Of a stretch of 64,000 nt of DNA, positions 53,618 through 62,216 are shown in pieces. Both the position numbers and the translations under genes were made by a program. The notes under the pieces were generated by a model, which worked only from the letters and a program-made list of their open reading frames with translations, was not told the DNA's origin and did no database searches. Each line of letters starts with the position of its first letter. The stretch's first letter is position 1. The DNA lies in the NCBI GenBank assembly GCA_900541925.1, contig UQMB01000009.1, positions 49,459 to 113,458 of the forward strand, written 5' to 3'. The DNA comes from an uncultured Bacteroidales bacterium (lineage in GTDB: Bacteria; Bacteroidota; Bacteroidia; Bacteroidales; UBA932).

Positions 53618-53620
53618 AAG

Positions 53621-56059
53621 CTATCTGAGCTGTGCGCCGAAGTTCTTGGTAAACAGCGAGAGAAGACGCTCCATCACCCTCTCCGTATCCTGATCCGTCA
53701 GGGTCTTGTCCGCATCCTGGATCACAAAGCTTAGCGCATACTGTTTCTTGCCCTCCGGAATCTTGTCGCCCCGATACACATCAAACAGCCCGACCTGCTT
53801 CAGGAGTTTCTTCTCCTGCTTGAGCGCGGCGGCACGAAGATCCGCATAGCTGACGCTCTCATCCAGGAGCAGGGCGAGATCACGGCGCACCTCAGGGAAC
53901 TTAGGCATCTCGGAGAACGCGACCCTGTCCCTCTTGACAAGTTCAAACAGCACCGGCCAGTTGATTTCTGCCGCATACACGGCCTGCCTTATGCCGAACT
54001 GCTTCACAAGGGAAGGGTTCACCGTGCCCATTACGGCCAGGACTCCGCCTCCAGGCAATGAATATGCCATGCCTTCCGCGAAAATATCGGAAGGAGCCGC
54101 TTCCGTACGCATATTGTAGAGATTGGCGCCATAACGCTTCAGCAGAAGCTCCACATACCCCTTGAGCTGAAAATAGTTGCTCTTCTCGGCCTCGACCCTC
54201 CATGACTTTTCCGGAGTGCCGGTAAGCATCAGACAGAAGCACTGGTGCTCCTCATATCCCTCCAGGGTCTGAGGGCTCTTCTCCGGAAGCCTGCTGTACA
54301 CGCTGCCGTATTCGAAGGTGCGCAGATAACCTGTCTGGCGGTTGAGATTGTAAGCCACCACCTCAAGACCACCGAGAATCAGGGTCTGCCTCATCACATT
54401 GAGATCCTGGCTCAGAGGGTTCACTATCCGCACGCACTTCTCCTCCGGGAAAGTCCGGAGTTTGGAGTAATAGTCGGATTTTGTAAGGGAGTTGTTCATC
54501 GTCTCTGTGAACCCGTTGGCCGCAAGGAAGTTGGAAATGTTGTTCCTGACAGCCTCCATCTCCGGCTTTGGAGTGGCGTTGACGGACATCAGCATGCGCT
54601 TAGGAAGCGGGATGTTGTTGTACCCGTAAATCCTGAGAACCTCCTCGACCACATCGCATTCCCTGTAGACATCGACCATATACGAAGGCGCGGCCACAAG
54701 GGCCCCGTCCGGTCTCTTCTCCACAAACTCATAGCCGAGCGAGGTGAGGATGCCCTCAATCACATCATATCCGATATGGTGTCCGATGAGAGCCTCCATC
54801 CGGGCATAATCCAGCTCGATGCGTTTCCTCTCTATAGGCTCAGGGTAAACCTCCCTGATCTTGCCTGTCACTTCTCCGCCGGCACACTCACGTATGAGGG
54901 TCACGGCACGCTTGAGGGCATATGGAACCACCTGCGGATCCGCCCCACGCTCATATCTGAACGAGGCGTCGGTCTGGAGCCCCTGGCTCTTGGCCGTCTT
55001 GCGCACGGAAGCGGGATCGAAATATGCGCTCTCCACGAACAGGTTCACGGTAGACTCCGTGACGCCGCTGTCCTCTCCGCCGAATACACCGGCGATGCAC
55101 ATCGGCCTGTCCGCATCAGCGATGACCATGTCGGAAGACGAGAGCTTGCGCTCAACCCCGTCGAGAGTCTTGATCATCTCGCCTTCGCCGGCCCTGCGCA
55201 CAATCACCTTGCCGCCGGCAATCTTGTCGGCATCGAATGTGTGAAGCGGCTGCCCGAGCTCGAAAAGCACGAAGTTGGATATGTCCACTATGTTGTCAAT
55301 CGGGTGAAGCCCTATGCTCAGGAGTCTTTTCTGCAGCCATTCCGGAGAAGGACCGGTCTTGACGCCTCTAATGGTGATGCCGTTATAGCGGGGCGCGCCC
55401 TTGCTGTCAAGCACTTCGACGCCGACTCCCTCGCCATCGCCCTCGGAGAATGCGTCCACGCAAGGGCGGACAAGTTCGCAAGGAATGCCGTTGAGCTTCA
55501 TCCAGGCATAAAGATCCCGCGCCACTCCCCAGTGAGAAGCAGCATCCACACGGTTCGCCGTGATCTCATATTCGATGACCGCCTCAGACTCAAGGTGGAG
55601 GTACTCCTTGGCCGGAGTGCCGACCACGGCGTCATCCGGAAGAACCATGATGCCATCATGGCCGGAGCCGATGCCGAGCTCATCCTCGGCGCAGATCATA
55701 CCGAACGACTCCACCCCGCGGATCTTGGATTTCTTGATCTTGAAGTCTCCTGGCAGCACCGTCCCTATCTGGGCAAAAAGCACTTTCTGCCCCGCGGACA
55801 CATTCGGTGCGCCGCAGACTACGGTAAGCGGCTCCCCGGAGCCGGCGTCAACCTTGGTGATGTGGAGATGGTCCGAATCCGGATGCGCTTCACATTCAAG
55901 GACTTCAGCGACAACCACACCGGCAAGTCCACCCGGTATCTGCTCGCTCTCCTCTACCCCGTCGACCTCGATTCCGACGGACGTCATCGCATCCGCAATC
56001 TGCTGGACGGAGAGGTCGCACTTCAAATAATCTTTGAGCCAATTATAACTGAGCTTCAT
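53621..56059 (-). CDS. pheT: Phenylalanyl-tRNA synthetase beta subunit
   Basis: The protein has 812 residues, full length. N-terminal tRNA-binding OB domain (about 40-150), B3/B4 editing domain, B5 (about 400-475), catalytic-like core and C-terminal FDX-ACB anticodon domain (about 715-812, ending LSLFTKNFGAQLR). The alpha subunit gene pheS is not in the window, as is common in this phylum. It lies between ftsY and the DUF4296 gene with gaps of 13 and 3 bases. Confidence 0.96.
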   Translation of the reverse strand: MKLSYNWLKDYLKCDLSVQQIADAMTSVGIEVDGVEESEQIPGGLAGVVVAEVLECEAHPDSDHLHITKVDAGSGEPLTVVCGAPNVSAGQKVLFAQIGTVLPGDFKIKKSKIRGVESFGMICAEDELGIGSGHDGIMVLPDDAVVGTPAKEYLHLESEAVIEYEITANRVDAASHWGVARDLYAWMKLNGIPCELVRPCVDAFSEGDGEGVGVEVLDSKGAPRYNGITIRGVKTGPSPEWLQKRLLSIGLHPIDNIVDISNFVLFELGQPLHTFDADKIAGGKVIVRRAGEGEMIKTLDGVERKLSSSDMVIADADRPMCIAGVFGGEDSGVTESTVNLFVESAYFDPASVRKTAKSQGLQTDASFRYERGADPQVVPYALKRAVTLIRECAGGEVTGKIREVYPEPIERKRIELDYARMEALIGHHIGYDVIEGILTSLGYEFVEKRPDGALVAAPSYMVDVYRECDVVEEVLRIYGYNNIPLPKRMLMSVNATPKPEMEAVRNNISNFLAANGFTETMNNSLTKSDYYSKLRTFPEEKCVRIVNPLSQDLNVMRQTLILGGLEVVAYNLNRQTGYLRTFEYGSVYSRLPEKSPQTLEGYEEHQCFCLMLTGTPEKSWRVEAEKSNYFQLKGYVELLLKRYGANLYNMRTEAAPSDIFAEGMAYSLPGGGVLAVMGTVNPSLVKQFGIRQAVYAAEINWPVLFELVKRDRVAFSEMPKFPEVRRDLALLLDESVSYADLRAAALKQEKKLLKQVGLFDVYRGDKIPEGKKQYALSFVIQDADKTLTDQDTERVMERLLSLFTKNFGAQLR

Positions 56060-56072
56060 ATAGTATATTGTT

Positions 56073-56957
56073 TTATTTCAAATCATCCGGAGCAAACAGC
56101 TTCGAGACGAAATCCTCCTTGTCGAAAACCTTCAAATCAGAAATTCCCTCTCCGACACCTATGAACTTGACCGGGATGTGGAACTGGTCGGAGACCCCTA
56201 CCACAACCCCGCCTTTGGCGGTACCGTCAAGTTTGGTGACCACCAGTGAAGTTATGTCCGTGGCGCGGGAGAACTCCTTGGCCTGCTGGAATGCATTCTG
56301 TCCCGTGGACGCGTCAATGACCAGCATCACATCGTGAGGGGCGTCAGGCACGACCTTGCGGACGACGTTCCGGATCTTGGTCAGCTCATTCATCAGGTCG
56401 ACCCTGTTGTGAAGGCGGCCGGCAGTGTCGATGATGGCGACATCAGCGCCCCTCGCCACCGCAGCGTTCACGGTATCAAAGGCGACGGAAGCCGGATCGG
56501 AGCCCATGCTCTGCTTCACTATGTCAACGCCGGCACGCTCAGCCCATACAGTAAGCTGGTCCACGGCAGCCGCGCGGAAAGTGTCGGCCGCACCGAGAAT
56601 CACCTTTTTCCCTTGGGAACGGAGCATGTATGCAAGCTTGCCTATGGTAGTTGTCTTGCCGACGCCGTTCACGCCCACAACAAGGATGACATACGGCTTG
56701 CGGGAGAAGTCAAAAGGCTCTCCGCACGCATCTATCAGCCCGGAAATCTCCCCTCGCAACATCCCGACAAGCTCGTCGAAGGACATATACTTGTCCTTCG
56801 CCACCTTGTCCTCAAGCGCATCAATGACCTTGAGAGTCGTATCAACCCCCATGTCAGACTCCACGAGGGCTTCCTCAATGGCGTCAAGCGTGTCATCGTC
56901 CACCCTTGAGCGACCGATGACAGCCCTGCTTATCCTCTGAAAGAAACTGATTGCCAT
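56073..56957 (-). CDS. ftsY: Signal recognition particle receptor FtsY
   Basis: The 294-residue protein consists of the N and G domains only: VVGVNGVGKTTTIGKLA (P-loop), DTFRAAAVDQL, DTAGRLHN and VVTKLDGTAKGG. The long acidic A domain found in proteobacteria is absent, as usual here. It docks ribosome-SRP complexes at the inner membrane. It is the first gene of the operon. The start is 6 bases after a -7 box. Confidence 0.96.
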   Translation of the reverse strand: MAISFFQRISRAVIGRSRVDDDTLDAIEEALVESDMGVDTTLKVIDALEDKVAKDKYMSFDELVGMLRGEISGLIDACGEPFDFSRKPYVILVVGVNGVGKTTTIGKLAYMLRSQGKKVILGAADTFRAAAVDQLTVWAERAGVDIVKQSMGSDPASVAFDTVNAAVARGADVAIIDTAGRLHNRVDLMNELTKIRNVVRKVVPDAPHDVMLVIDASTGQNAFQQAKEFSRATDITSLVVTKLDGTAKGGVVVGVSDQFHIPVKFIGVGEGISDLKVFDKEDFVSKLFAPDDLK

Positions 56958-56963
56958 AACTCA

Positions 56964-56971
56964 CAAAGATA
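56964..56971 (-). promoter_or_regulatory. -7 box of ftsY
   Basis: TATCTTTG on the minus strand ends 6 bases before the ftsY ATG, again predicting an almost leaderless mRNA. Confidence 0.55.
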
Positions 56972-57054
56972 ATAATTTTCCTCGATATGTATCGCCAGAC
57001 GAAGATGACACCGTCCCGCGTCATTTCCCGCCGCCGCGCTATCGGACAGACACG

Positions 57055-57099
57055 AAAAAAGAGAGCGACTGTCAGTCTCTCGACCTACCAGTCACTCTC
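57055..57099 (-). terminator. Terminator after rpmB-rpmG-DUF4295
   Basis: An 11-bp stem (GAGAGTGACTG with CAGTCGCTCTC on the minus strand, one wobble) around a 17-base loop is followed by TTTTTT. Confidence 0.85.
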
Positions 57100-57123
57100 T
57101 CCCAAATATTCCGTAAACCAGAA

Positions 57124-57282
57124 TTATTTCTTAGCGAAAAAATCCTTGGCTTTGTCTGCTTCAACGAGCTGCTCAGAGAAGACATAGGCTCCGGTCTTTG
57201 GAGATTTCTCCATACGGATGCACTTTACCATACTCTTAGCTCCGGCCTTGGCCGCGAAGGTAGCGACTGCTTTCTTTGCCAT
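57124..57282 (-). CDS. DUF4295 small protein
   Basis: The 52-residue protein starts AKKAVATFAAKAGAKSMVKC and ends DKAKDFFAKK. This family is found after rpmB and rpmG in Bacteroidota and is presumed ribosome-associated because of its basic composition and constant position. It is too short for usual gene-size cut-offs. The gap to rpmG is 17 bases. Confidence 0.92.
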   Translation of the reverse strand: MAKKAVATFAAKAGAKSMVKCIRMEKSPKTGAYVFSEQLVEADKAKDFFAKK

Positions 57283-57299
57283 AATTCAAACTCCTCTGA

Positions 57300-57488
57300 T
57301 TATTTAATTTCACGGTGAACAGTGACCTTCTTGAGGTAAGGGTTGTACTTCTTGCGCTCGAGACGGTCCGGAGTGTTCTTCTTGTTCTTGGTAGTGATGT
57401 AACGAGACATACCAGGTACACCTGAAGCCTTCTGCTCGGTGCACTCGAGGATGACCTGCACCCTGTTTCCTTTTGATTTCTTTGCCAT
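57300..57488 (-). CDS. rpmG: Ribosomal protein bL33
   Basis: The 62-residue 50S subunit protein has typical KGNRVQVILECTEQKASG and RYITTKNKKNTPDRLERKKY segments. Only the single Cys of the ECTE segment is present, so this is the zinc-free form. Confidence 0.97.
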   Translation of the reverse strand: MAKKSKGNRVQVILECTEQKASGVPGMSRYITTKNKKNTPDRLERKKYNPYLKKVTVHREIK

Positions 57489-57499
57489 ATCTCTGAAAA

Positions 57500-57742
57500 T
57501 TAAACAAGGTTGATCAATCCTTTCTTCTGGGCATCGCGAATGGTGGCCTCAAGGCCGTTCTTCTCGATAATCCTCATACCCTTGCACGAAACTTTAAGGG
57601 TAACGAACCTCTGCTCTTCCTCGCTCCAGTAACGCTTGTTCTTGAGGTTGAGAGAGAAGTCGCGCTTGGTGCGCAGCTTTGAATGGGCAACATTGTTGCC
57701 TTTCATTCTCTTCCTTCCGGTTATTTGACAAACTTTTGCCAT
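57500..57742 (-). CDS. rpmB: Ribosomal protein bL28
   Basis: The 80-residue 50S subunit protein starts AKVCQITGRKRMKGNNVAHS and ends IRDAQKKGLINLV. It is first in the rpmB-rpmG-DUF4295 operon. Confidence 0.97.
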   Translation of the reverse strand: MAKVCQITGRKRMKGNNVAHSKLRTKRDFSLNLKNKRYWSEEEQRFVTLKVSCKGMRIIEKNGLEATIRDAQKKGLINLV

Positions 57743-57781
57743 AGTTATTTCTTTTTATTTCTTGTCTTGATATGAGGTGTG

Positions 57782-57813
57782 CAAATATCGTTGATAATTT
57801 TCTGATTTCCAAA
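57782..57813 (-). promoter_or_regulatory. Probable promoter of rpmB-rpmG-DUF4295
   Basis: TTTG (57813-57810), 20 bases, then GATATTTG (57789-57782) on the minus strand, a near match to the consensus with one deviation at the first base. The leader would be about 35 bases. Confidence 0.55.
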
Positions 57814-57820
57814 CTGAAAC

Positions 57821-59128
57821 CTACACAAATTTCAGGAATCTGCCCCACCTTATGTTCTTCGGGAAAGTCTTCCCGGCATCTGTCGAGAGCCATATAAGCA
57901 CCGGTCTTCCGACTATGTGATCCTCGGGCACGAAGCCCCAGTATCTCGAGTCAAGGGAGTTGTGCCTGTTGTCTCCCATCATAAAATAATAGTCCTGTCT
58001 GAAAGTGTATTTCCCTTCCTTGAGAGCCTGCTCGACACTTCCGCCCTCGTATGCGGAGATAATCCGCTCATAGAGAGGAAGCGTGTCCTCGTTGATCTCC
58101 ACGGTCTCACCCTTCTTCGGCACGGTCAGCGGACCGAAAAAGTCCCTTGTCCAGCCTTTGTCCGCCACATAGGGGAATATCTCCTTGCTCGCGGCCTCAA
58201 GATTCCGGTCAAAGTTATCCTCGACACGCACCACATTAGGGAGCGCGCGGACAGCCTGAAGCATCTCCGAGGTGAGAATCATCGCCGGATAACCGGGCAT
58301 CGACTGGTCGAAAAAGACTTCTGAGGCATTGAACCCGAGCTTTTCTATCGTCTTCGCATTGATTCTCTGGCCGTTGGTGTAGACCTTCCACGAAAGCTGG
58401 AGACCCGGATAGTCCGGTTCCTTCTCCCCGTTGATCCACACTCTGCCGTCCTTGACCTCAAGCACATCCCCAGGGACAGCCACGCATCTCTTGACATAAT
58501 GGTCTTTCTTGTCCATAGGACGGACCACCGTCTCGCCAAGGCCGTCGACGGTCTTCTGTCCGAGGACGCGCACGAGAGCGTGATAGTCTTCCGCCGGCGC
58601 CCTGCGGAGGACGATGTCCCCGTCAGGGAATCCGAACACCACCCTGTCCCCGCGCTCCACCTGCCTGAATCCCTTCAGACGGCGGTAGTCCTTCTGGATG
58701 AGAGTCGAATAGGACTCTTTGCCGAAGATCGTGTTGTGCGTGAACGGTATGGTCAGGGGCGTCTGAGGCAGACGCGGGCCATAAGTGAGCTTGCTGACGA
58801 AGAGGTGGTCTCCGGTATACAGAGTCCTCTCCATTGACGAGGAAGGAATCTTGAAGGCCTGAAAGAAGAAGATGTTGATGAAGGTCACGACAATCACCGC
58901 GAAAATGATGGCATCCAGCCAGTCATTCCAGGCGCTGTGCTTCTCGCCCTCCTTGTAACGCTTCTTCCAGAAGTTCCATCTGACCTTGCGGGTGATGAAT
59001 ATGTCAAATATGACCACCAGCCCGAAGAGCCACCAGAAATTCCCAAGCCAGATCACCCACAACACATAAAGCAAAGCCCAGAATGTGAACCTTGTCCATT
59101 TGTTGCGCGTGAACTCCTTCAGACTCAC
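57821..59128 (-). CDS. lepB: Signal peptidase I
   Basis: The 435-residue membrane protease removes Sec signal peptides. N-terminal TM segments lie at about 15-45 and 72-92; the catalytic Ser98 is in IPSSSMERTL and the general-base Lys is in HYVKRCVAVPGD. The C-terminal box is MMGDNRHNSLDSRYWGFVP. A large insert (about 235-345) enlarges the second catalytic domain, common in Bacteroidota. It starts with GTG, 6 bases after rplT. Confidence 0.95.
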   Translation of the reverse strand: MSLKEFTRNKWTRFTFWALLYVLWVIWLGNFWWLFGLVVIFDIFITRKVRWNFWKKRYKEGEKHSAWNDWLDAIIFAVIVVTFINIFFFQAFKIPSSSMERTLYTGDHLFVSKLTYGPRLPQTPLTIPFTHNTIFGKESYSTLIQKDYRRLKGFRQVERGDRVVFGFPDGDIVLRRAPAEDYHALVRVLGQKTVDGLGETVVRPMDKKDHYVKRCVAVPGDVLEVKDGRVWINGEKEPDYPGLQLSWKVYTNGQRINAKTIEKLGFNASEVFFDQSMPGYPAMILTSEMLQAVRALPNVVRVEDNFDRNLEAASKEIFPYVADKGWTRDFFGPLTVPKKGETVEINEDTLPLYERIISAYEGGSVEQALKEGKYTFRQDYYFMMGDNRHNSLDSRYWGFVPEDHIVGRPVLIWLSTDAGKTFPKNIRWGRFLKFV

Positions 59129-59134
59129 TTCAGA

Positions 59135-59479
59135 CTATTTTACAGAGTTGATTATGGCCTCGAAAGCCTGTGGGTTGTTCATCGCGAGGTCAGCGAGCAC
59201 CTTGCGGTTGAGCCCGATGTTCTGCGCGTTGAGTTTGCCCATAAACTGAGAGTAGGACATACCGTACTGACGGGCGGCGGCGTTGATACGCTGAATCCAG
59301 AGAGCGCGGAAATTGCGCTTCTTGGCCCTGCGGTCACGGTAGGCGTAAGTGAGACCCTTCTCGTAAGTGTTCTTGGCTACTGTCCAGACATTCTTTCTTG
59401 ACAGGAAATTACCGCGAGTTCTCTTAAGAATCTTCTTGCGGCGAGCCCTTGAGGCTACTGAATTGACTGATCTTGGCAT
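59135..59479 (-). CDS. rplT: Ribosomal protein bL20
   Basis: The 114-residue 50S assembly protein has PRSVNSVASRARRKKILKRT and RDRRAKKRNFRALWIQRINA. It is third in the infC-rpmI-rplT group. Confidence 0.97.
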   Translation of the reverse strand: MPRSVNSVASRARRKKILKRTRGNFLSRKNVWTVAKNTYEKGLTYAYRDRRAKKRNFRALWIQRINAAARQYGMSYSQFMGKLNAQNIGLNRKVLADLAMNNPQAFEAIINSVK

Positions 59480-59491
59480 AATTCAATACTT

Positions 59492-59686
59492 TTAGAGAAC
59501 CAACATTTCCTTTACTCTCTGGACATCGACCTTCTCGATGAGAGCGAAGTGGTCAAGATTTCTCTTGCGCTTCTTGGTCTTCTTGGTGAGGATGTGGCTG
59601 TGGTAAGCGTGCTTCCTCTTGATTTTTCCCGATCCGGTAAGCGTGAAACGCTTTTTGGCACCGGAATTGGTCTTAAGCTTTGCCAT
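59492..59686 (-). CDS. rpmI: Ribosomal protein bL35
   Basis: The 64-residue basic 50S protein starts AKLKTNSGAKKRFTLTGSGK. It lies between infC and rplT with a 12-base gap to rplT. Confidence 0.97.
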   Translation of the reverse strand: MAKLKTNSGAKKRFTLTGSGKIKRKHAYHSHILTKKTKKRKRNLDHFALIEKVDVQRVKEMLVL

Positions 59687-59723
59687 TGTTTTAAAAAATT
59701 AATTGTTAATAATATATGAAGCC

Positions 59724-60320
59724 CTATTTCTTTTTGTTAGGGGCAATCATCATCGACATGCGCTTTCCTTCCAGGACCGGCATGTTCTCGGCATGGCCGA
59801 GATCCTCAAGCTCCACCGCGAAACGCAGCAACTGCTTCTCTCCCTGGTCCTTGAACATGATAGAGCGCCCACGGAAGAAAATGGAGGCCTTGACCTTGGA
59901 GCCCTCTTCGAGGAATCCTCTGGCATGCTTGAGCTTGAACTGGAAGTCGTGCTCATCAGTGTTCGGCCCGAAGCGGATCTCCTTGATCACTATCTTCGCG
60001 GCGTTGGACTTCATCTCCTTGGCCTTCTTCTTGCGCTGATAGAGGTACTTCTGATAATCGAGAATCTTACATACCGGAGGATCGGCCTGTGCGCTTATCT
60101 CCACCAGGTCGAGTTCGAGCTCATCAGCAATCTGAAGCGCCTTCGCAATCGGATAGACGCCAGGCTCAGGGATATTGTCTCCAACGAGACGTACCTGATG
60201 CGCAGTGATCTGCTCGTTTATGTTGAGTTCGTTCTCGTCGCGCTTCTGAGCTTGACGAGGATCCGGACGGCGTCCGCCGGGTTTGAAGCCCGAAGGCTTC
60301 GGTTTGTAAGGTAATGCGAT
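59724..60320 (-). CDS. infC: Translation initiation factor IF-3, ATC start
   Basis: The 198-residue protein has an N-domain (NINEQITAHQVRLVGDN, PIAKALQIADELELDLVEIS) and a C-domain (KEIRFGPNTDEHDFQFKLKHARGFLEEG, KASIFFRGRSIMF). ATG and GTG searches give only 126 residues and would cut the N-domain in half. In the same frame an ATC at 60320-60318, 8 bases after GGAGG, gives a full-length protein starting ALPYKPKPSGFKPGG. Rare infC start codons (AUU in E. coli) underlie IF-3 autoregulation. Confidence 0.9.
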   Translation of the reverse strand: MALPYKPKPSGFKPGGRRPDPRQAQKRDENELNINEQITAHQVRLVGDNIPEPGVYPIAKALQIADELELDLVEISAQADPPVCKILDYQKYLYQRKKKAKEMKSNAAKIVIKEIRFGPNTDEHDFQFKLKHARGFLEEGSKVKASIFFRGRSIMFKDQGEKQLLRFAVELEDLGHAENMPVLEGKRMSMMIAPNKKK

Positions 60321-60333
60321 AGCTTTTCCCTCC

Positions 60334-62124
60334 TTAATTCTTTAATTCGTCAGCCACGGCTGACTTGATATACTGTATAAACTGGTCGACAGGCATGCTG
60401 CCCTGATCCGCTCCTTCTCTGCGGACTGAGACAGTGCCGTCGGCAACTTCTTTCTCACCGACAATCGCGAGAACAGGTACGCGGAGCAGAGAAATCTCAC
60501 GGATTCTCTTGCCGAGCGTCTCGTTACGCGAGTCAACGGAAGCGCGAATTTCGGAATTTTTTAGAGATTCGCAAACTTTTTCCGCATAATCGGCATACTT
60601 TTCACTGACTGGCAGGATTTTAACCTGCTCCGGAGAAAGCCATACCGGGAGATGGCCGGCCGTATGCTCAAGCACGACGGCGGTGAATCTCTCGATGGAG
60701 CCGAACGGTGCACGGTGTATCATGACCGGACGCTGCTTGGATCCGTCCGCGTCAGTGTACTCGAGCTGGAAACGCTCAGGCAGGTTGTAATCGACCTGGA
60801 TTGTACCCAACTGCCACTGGCGTCCGATCGCATCCTTGACCATGAAGTCAAGTTTCGGCCCGTAGAACGCGGCCTCGCCAAGCTCAACGACAGTCTTCAG
60901 TCCCTTCTTGGCCGCGGCGTCGATAATGGCCTGCTCCGCCTTCGCCCAGTTCTCGTCGCTTCCGATATACTTCTCCTTGTCCTCCGGGTCACGAAGAGAA
61001 ATCTGTGCCATATACTCAGTCAAGTTGAGAGTCTTGAACACATAGAGAATCAAATCGATGACCTTCTCGAACTCCTCCTGGAGCTGATCCGGGCGGCAGA
61101 AGAGGTGGGCGTCGTCCTGGGTGAATCCGCGGACTCGCGTAAGTCCGTGAAGCTCACCGCTCTGCTCATAGCGGTAGACGGTGCCGAACTCCGCGAAACG
61201 AAGCGGGAGATCGCGATAGGAGCGCGGTGAACTGCGGTAAATCTCGCAGTGATGAGGACAGTTCATCGGCTTGAGCATGTATTCCTCGCCCTCCTGAGGG
61301 GTATGTATCGGCTGGAATGAATCCTTGCCGTATTTGGCGTAGTGACCGGAGGTCACATACAGGTCCTTGCTTCCGATATGCGGGGTCACGACCGGGAGAT
61401 AGCCGAGCTCGCTCTGCTTGCGGCGGAGGAAGTTCTCCAGGGTGTTGCGCATCACGGCTCCTCTCGGAAGCCACAGAGGAAGCCCGAGGCCGACACGGCT
61501 GGAGAATGTAAACAGTTCCATCTCCTTGCCGAGCTTGCGGTGATCGCGCTTCTTGGCCTCTTCGAGCATCGCGAGATACTCGTCAAGCATGCTCTTCTTA
61601 GGGAAAGTGATTCCGTATATACGGGTCAGCTGCTCCCTGCTCTGATCGCCTTTCCAATAGGCGCCAGCGATAGATGTCAGCTTGATGGCCTTGATATCAT
61701 CGACGTGCTTGACATGCGGTCCGCGGCAAAGGTCCGTGAAGTGGCCGTTGGTGTAGAACGTGATCTTGCCGTCCTCGAGATCCTGGATGAGCTCGCACTT
61801 ATATTTGTCGTGCTTGTCTTCGAAATACTTGAGGGCGTCCGCCTTGGACACCTCCTTGCGCTCGAAGGTCTCCTTGGTGCGGGCGAGTTCAATCATCTTG
61901 TTCTCAATCTCCTTGAGATCCGACTCGGAAATCTGCCTGTCGCCGAGATCCACATCATAGTAGAACCCGTTTTCCACGGCAGGGCCCACTCCGAACTTGA
62001 CGCCCGGATAAAGTGATTCGAGGGCCTCCGCCATAAGGTGGGCGGAAGAGTGCCAGAATATCTTTTTGGCCTCCGCATCGTCCCAAGGACGGATGGTGCC
62101 GTCAGTAAAAGCAATCGTCAACAT
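60334..62124 (-). CDS. thrS: Threonyl-tRNA synthetase lacking most of the TGS domain
   Basis: The 596-residue protein is about 45 residues shorter than usual. The editing domain (FWHSSAHLMAEALE, FTDLCRGPHV, LTSIAGAYWKGD), the class II core with zinc ligands (KPMNCPHHCEIY) and the anticodon domain are intact. The N-terminus runs MLTIAFTDGTIRPWDDAEAK directly into the HSSAH block: the first strand of TGS is present but the rest is missing. The ATG has a good AGGAAA upstream and a promoter at 62149-62156, so the short form is not a start error. Confidence 0.95.
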   Translation of the reverse strand: MLTIAFTDGTIRPWDDAEAKKIFWHSSAHLMAEALESLYPGVKFGVGPAVENGFYYDVDLGDRQISESDLKEIENKMIELARTKETFERKEVSKADALKYFEDKHDKYKCELIQDLEDGKITFYTNGHFTDLCRGPHVKHVDDIKAIKLTSIAGAYWKGDQSREQLTRIYGITFPKKSMLDEYLAMLEEAKKRDHRKLGKEMELFTFSSRVGLGLPLWLPRGAVMRNTLENFLRRKQSELGYLPVVTPHIGSKDLYVTSGHYAKYGKDSFQPIHTPQEGEEYMLKPMNCPHHCEIYRSSPRSYRDLPLRFAEFGTVYRYEQSGELHGLTRVRGFTQDDAHLFCRPDQLQEEFEKVIDLILYVFKTLNLTEYMAQISLRDPEDKEKYIGSDENWAKAEQAIIDAAAKKGLKTVVELGEAAFYGPKLDFMVKDAIGRQWQLGTIQVDYNLPERFQLEYTDADGSKQRPVMIHRAPFGSIERFTAVVLEHTAGHLPVWLSPEQVKILPVSEKYADYAEKVCESLKNSEIRASVDSRNETLGKRIREISLLRVPVLAIVGEKEVADGTVSVRREGADQGSMPVDQFIQYIKSAVADELKN

Positions 62125-62148
62125 ACTGTTTCCTGTTTGTTTAGCTTA

Positions 62149-62156
62149 CAAAATTA
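62149..62156 (-). promoter_or_regulatory. -7 box of the thrS operon
   Basis: TAATTTTG on the minus strand, 24 bases before the thrS ATG. It likely drives thrS-infC-rpmI-rplT-lepB. Confidence 0.6.
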
Positions 62157-62200
62157 GGAATTATTTTCCATTATATCCTCATTCTGAGGACAAATAGTAT

Positions 62201-62208
62201 TATATTTG
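62201..62208 (+). promoter_or_regulatory. -7 box of the DUF4199-GT2 pair
   Basis: TATATTTG ends 8 bases before the DUF4199 ATG; divergent from the thrS promoter 45 bases away. Confidence 0.6.
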
Positions 62209-62216
62209 TCAACACT

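Noticed and set aside
59724..60104. A 126-residue IF-3 starting at GTG 60104
   Set aside because: It would begin in the middle of the N-domain; upstream in-frame sequence matches IF-3 up to the ATC at 60320.
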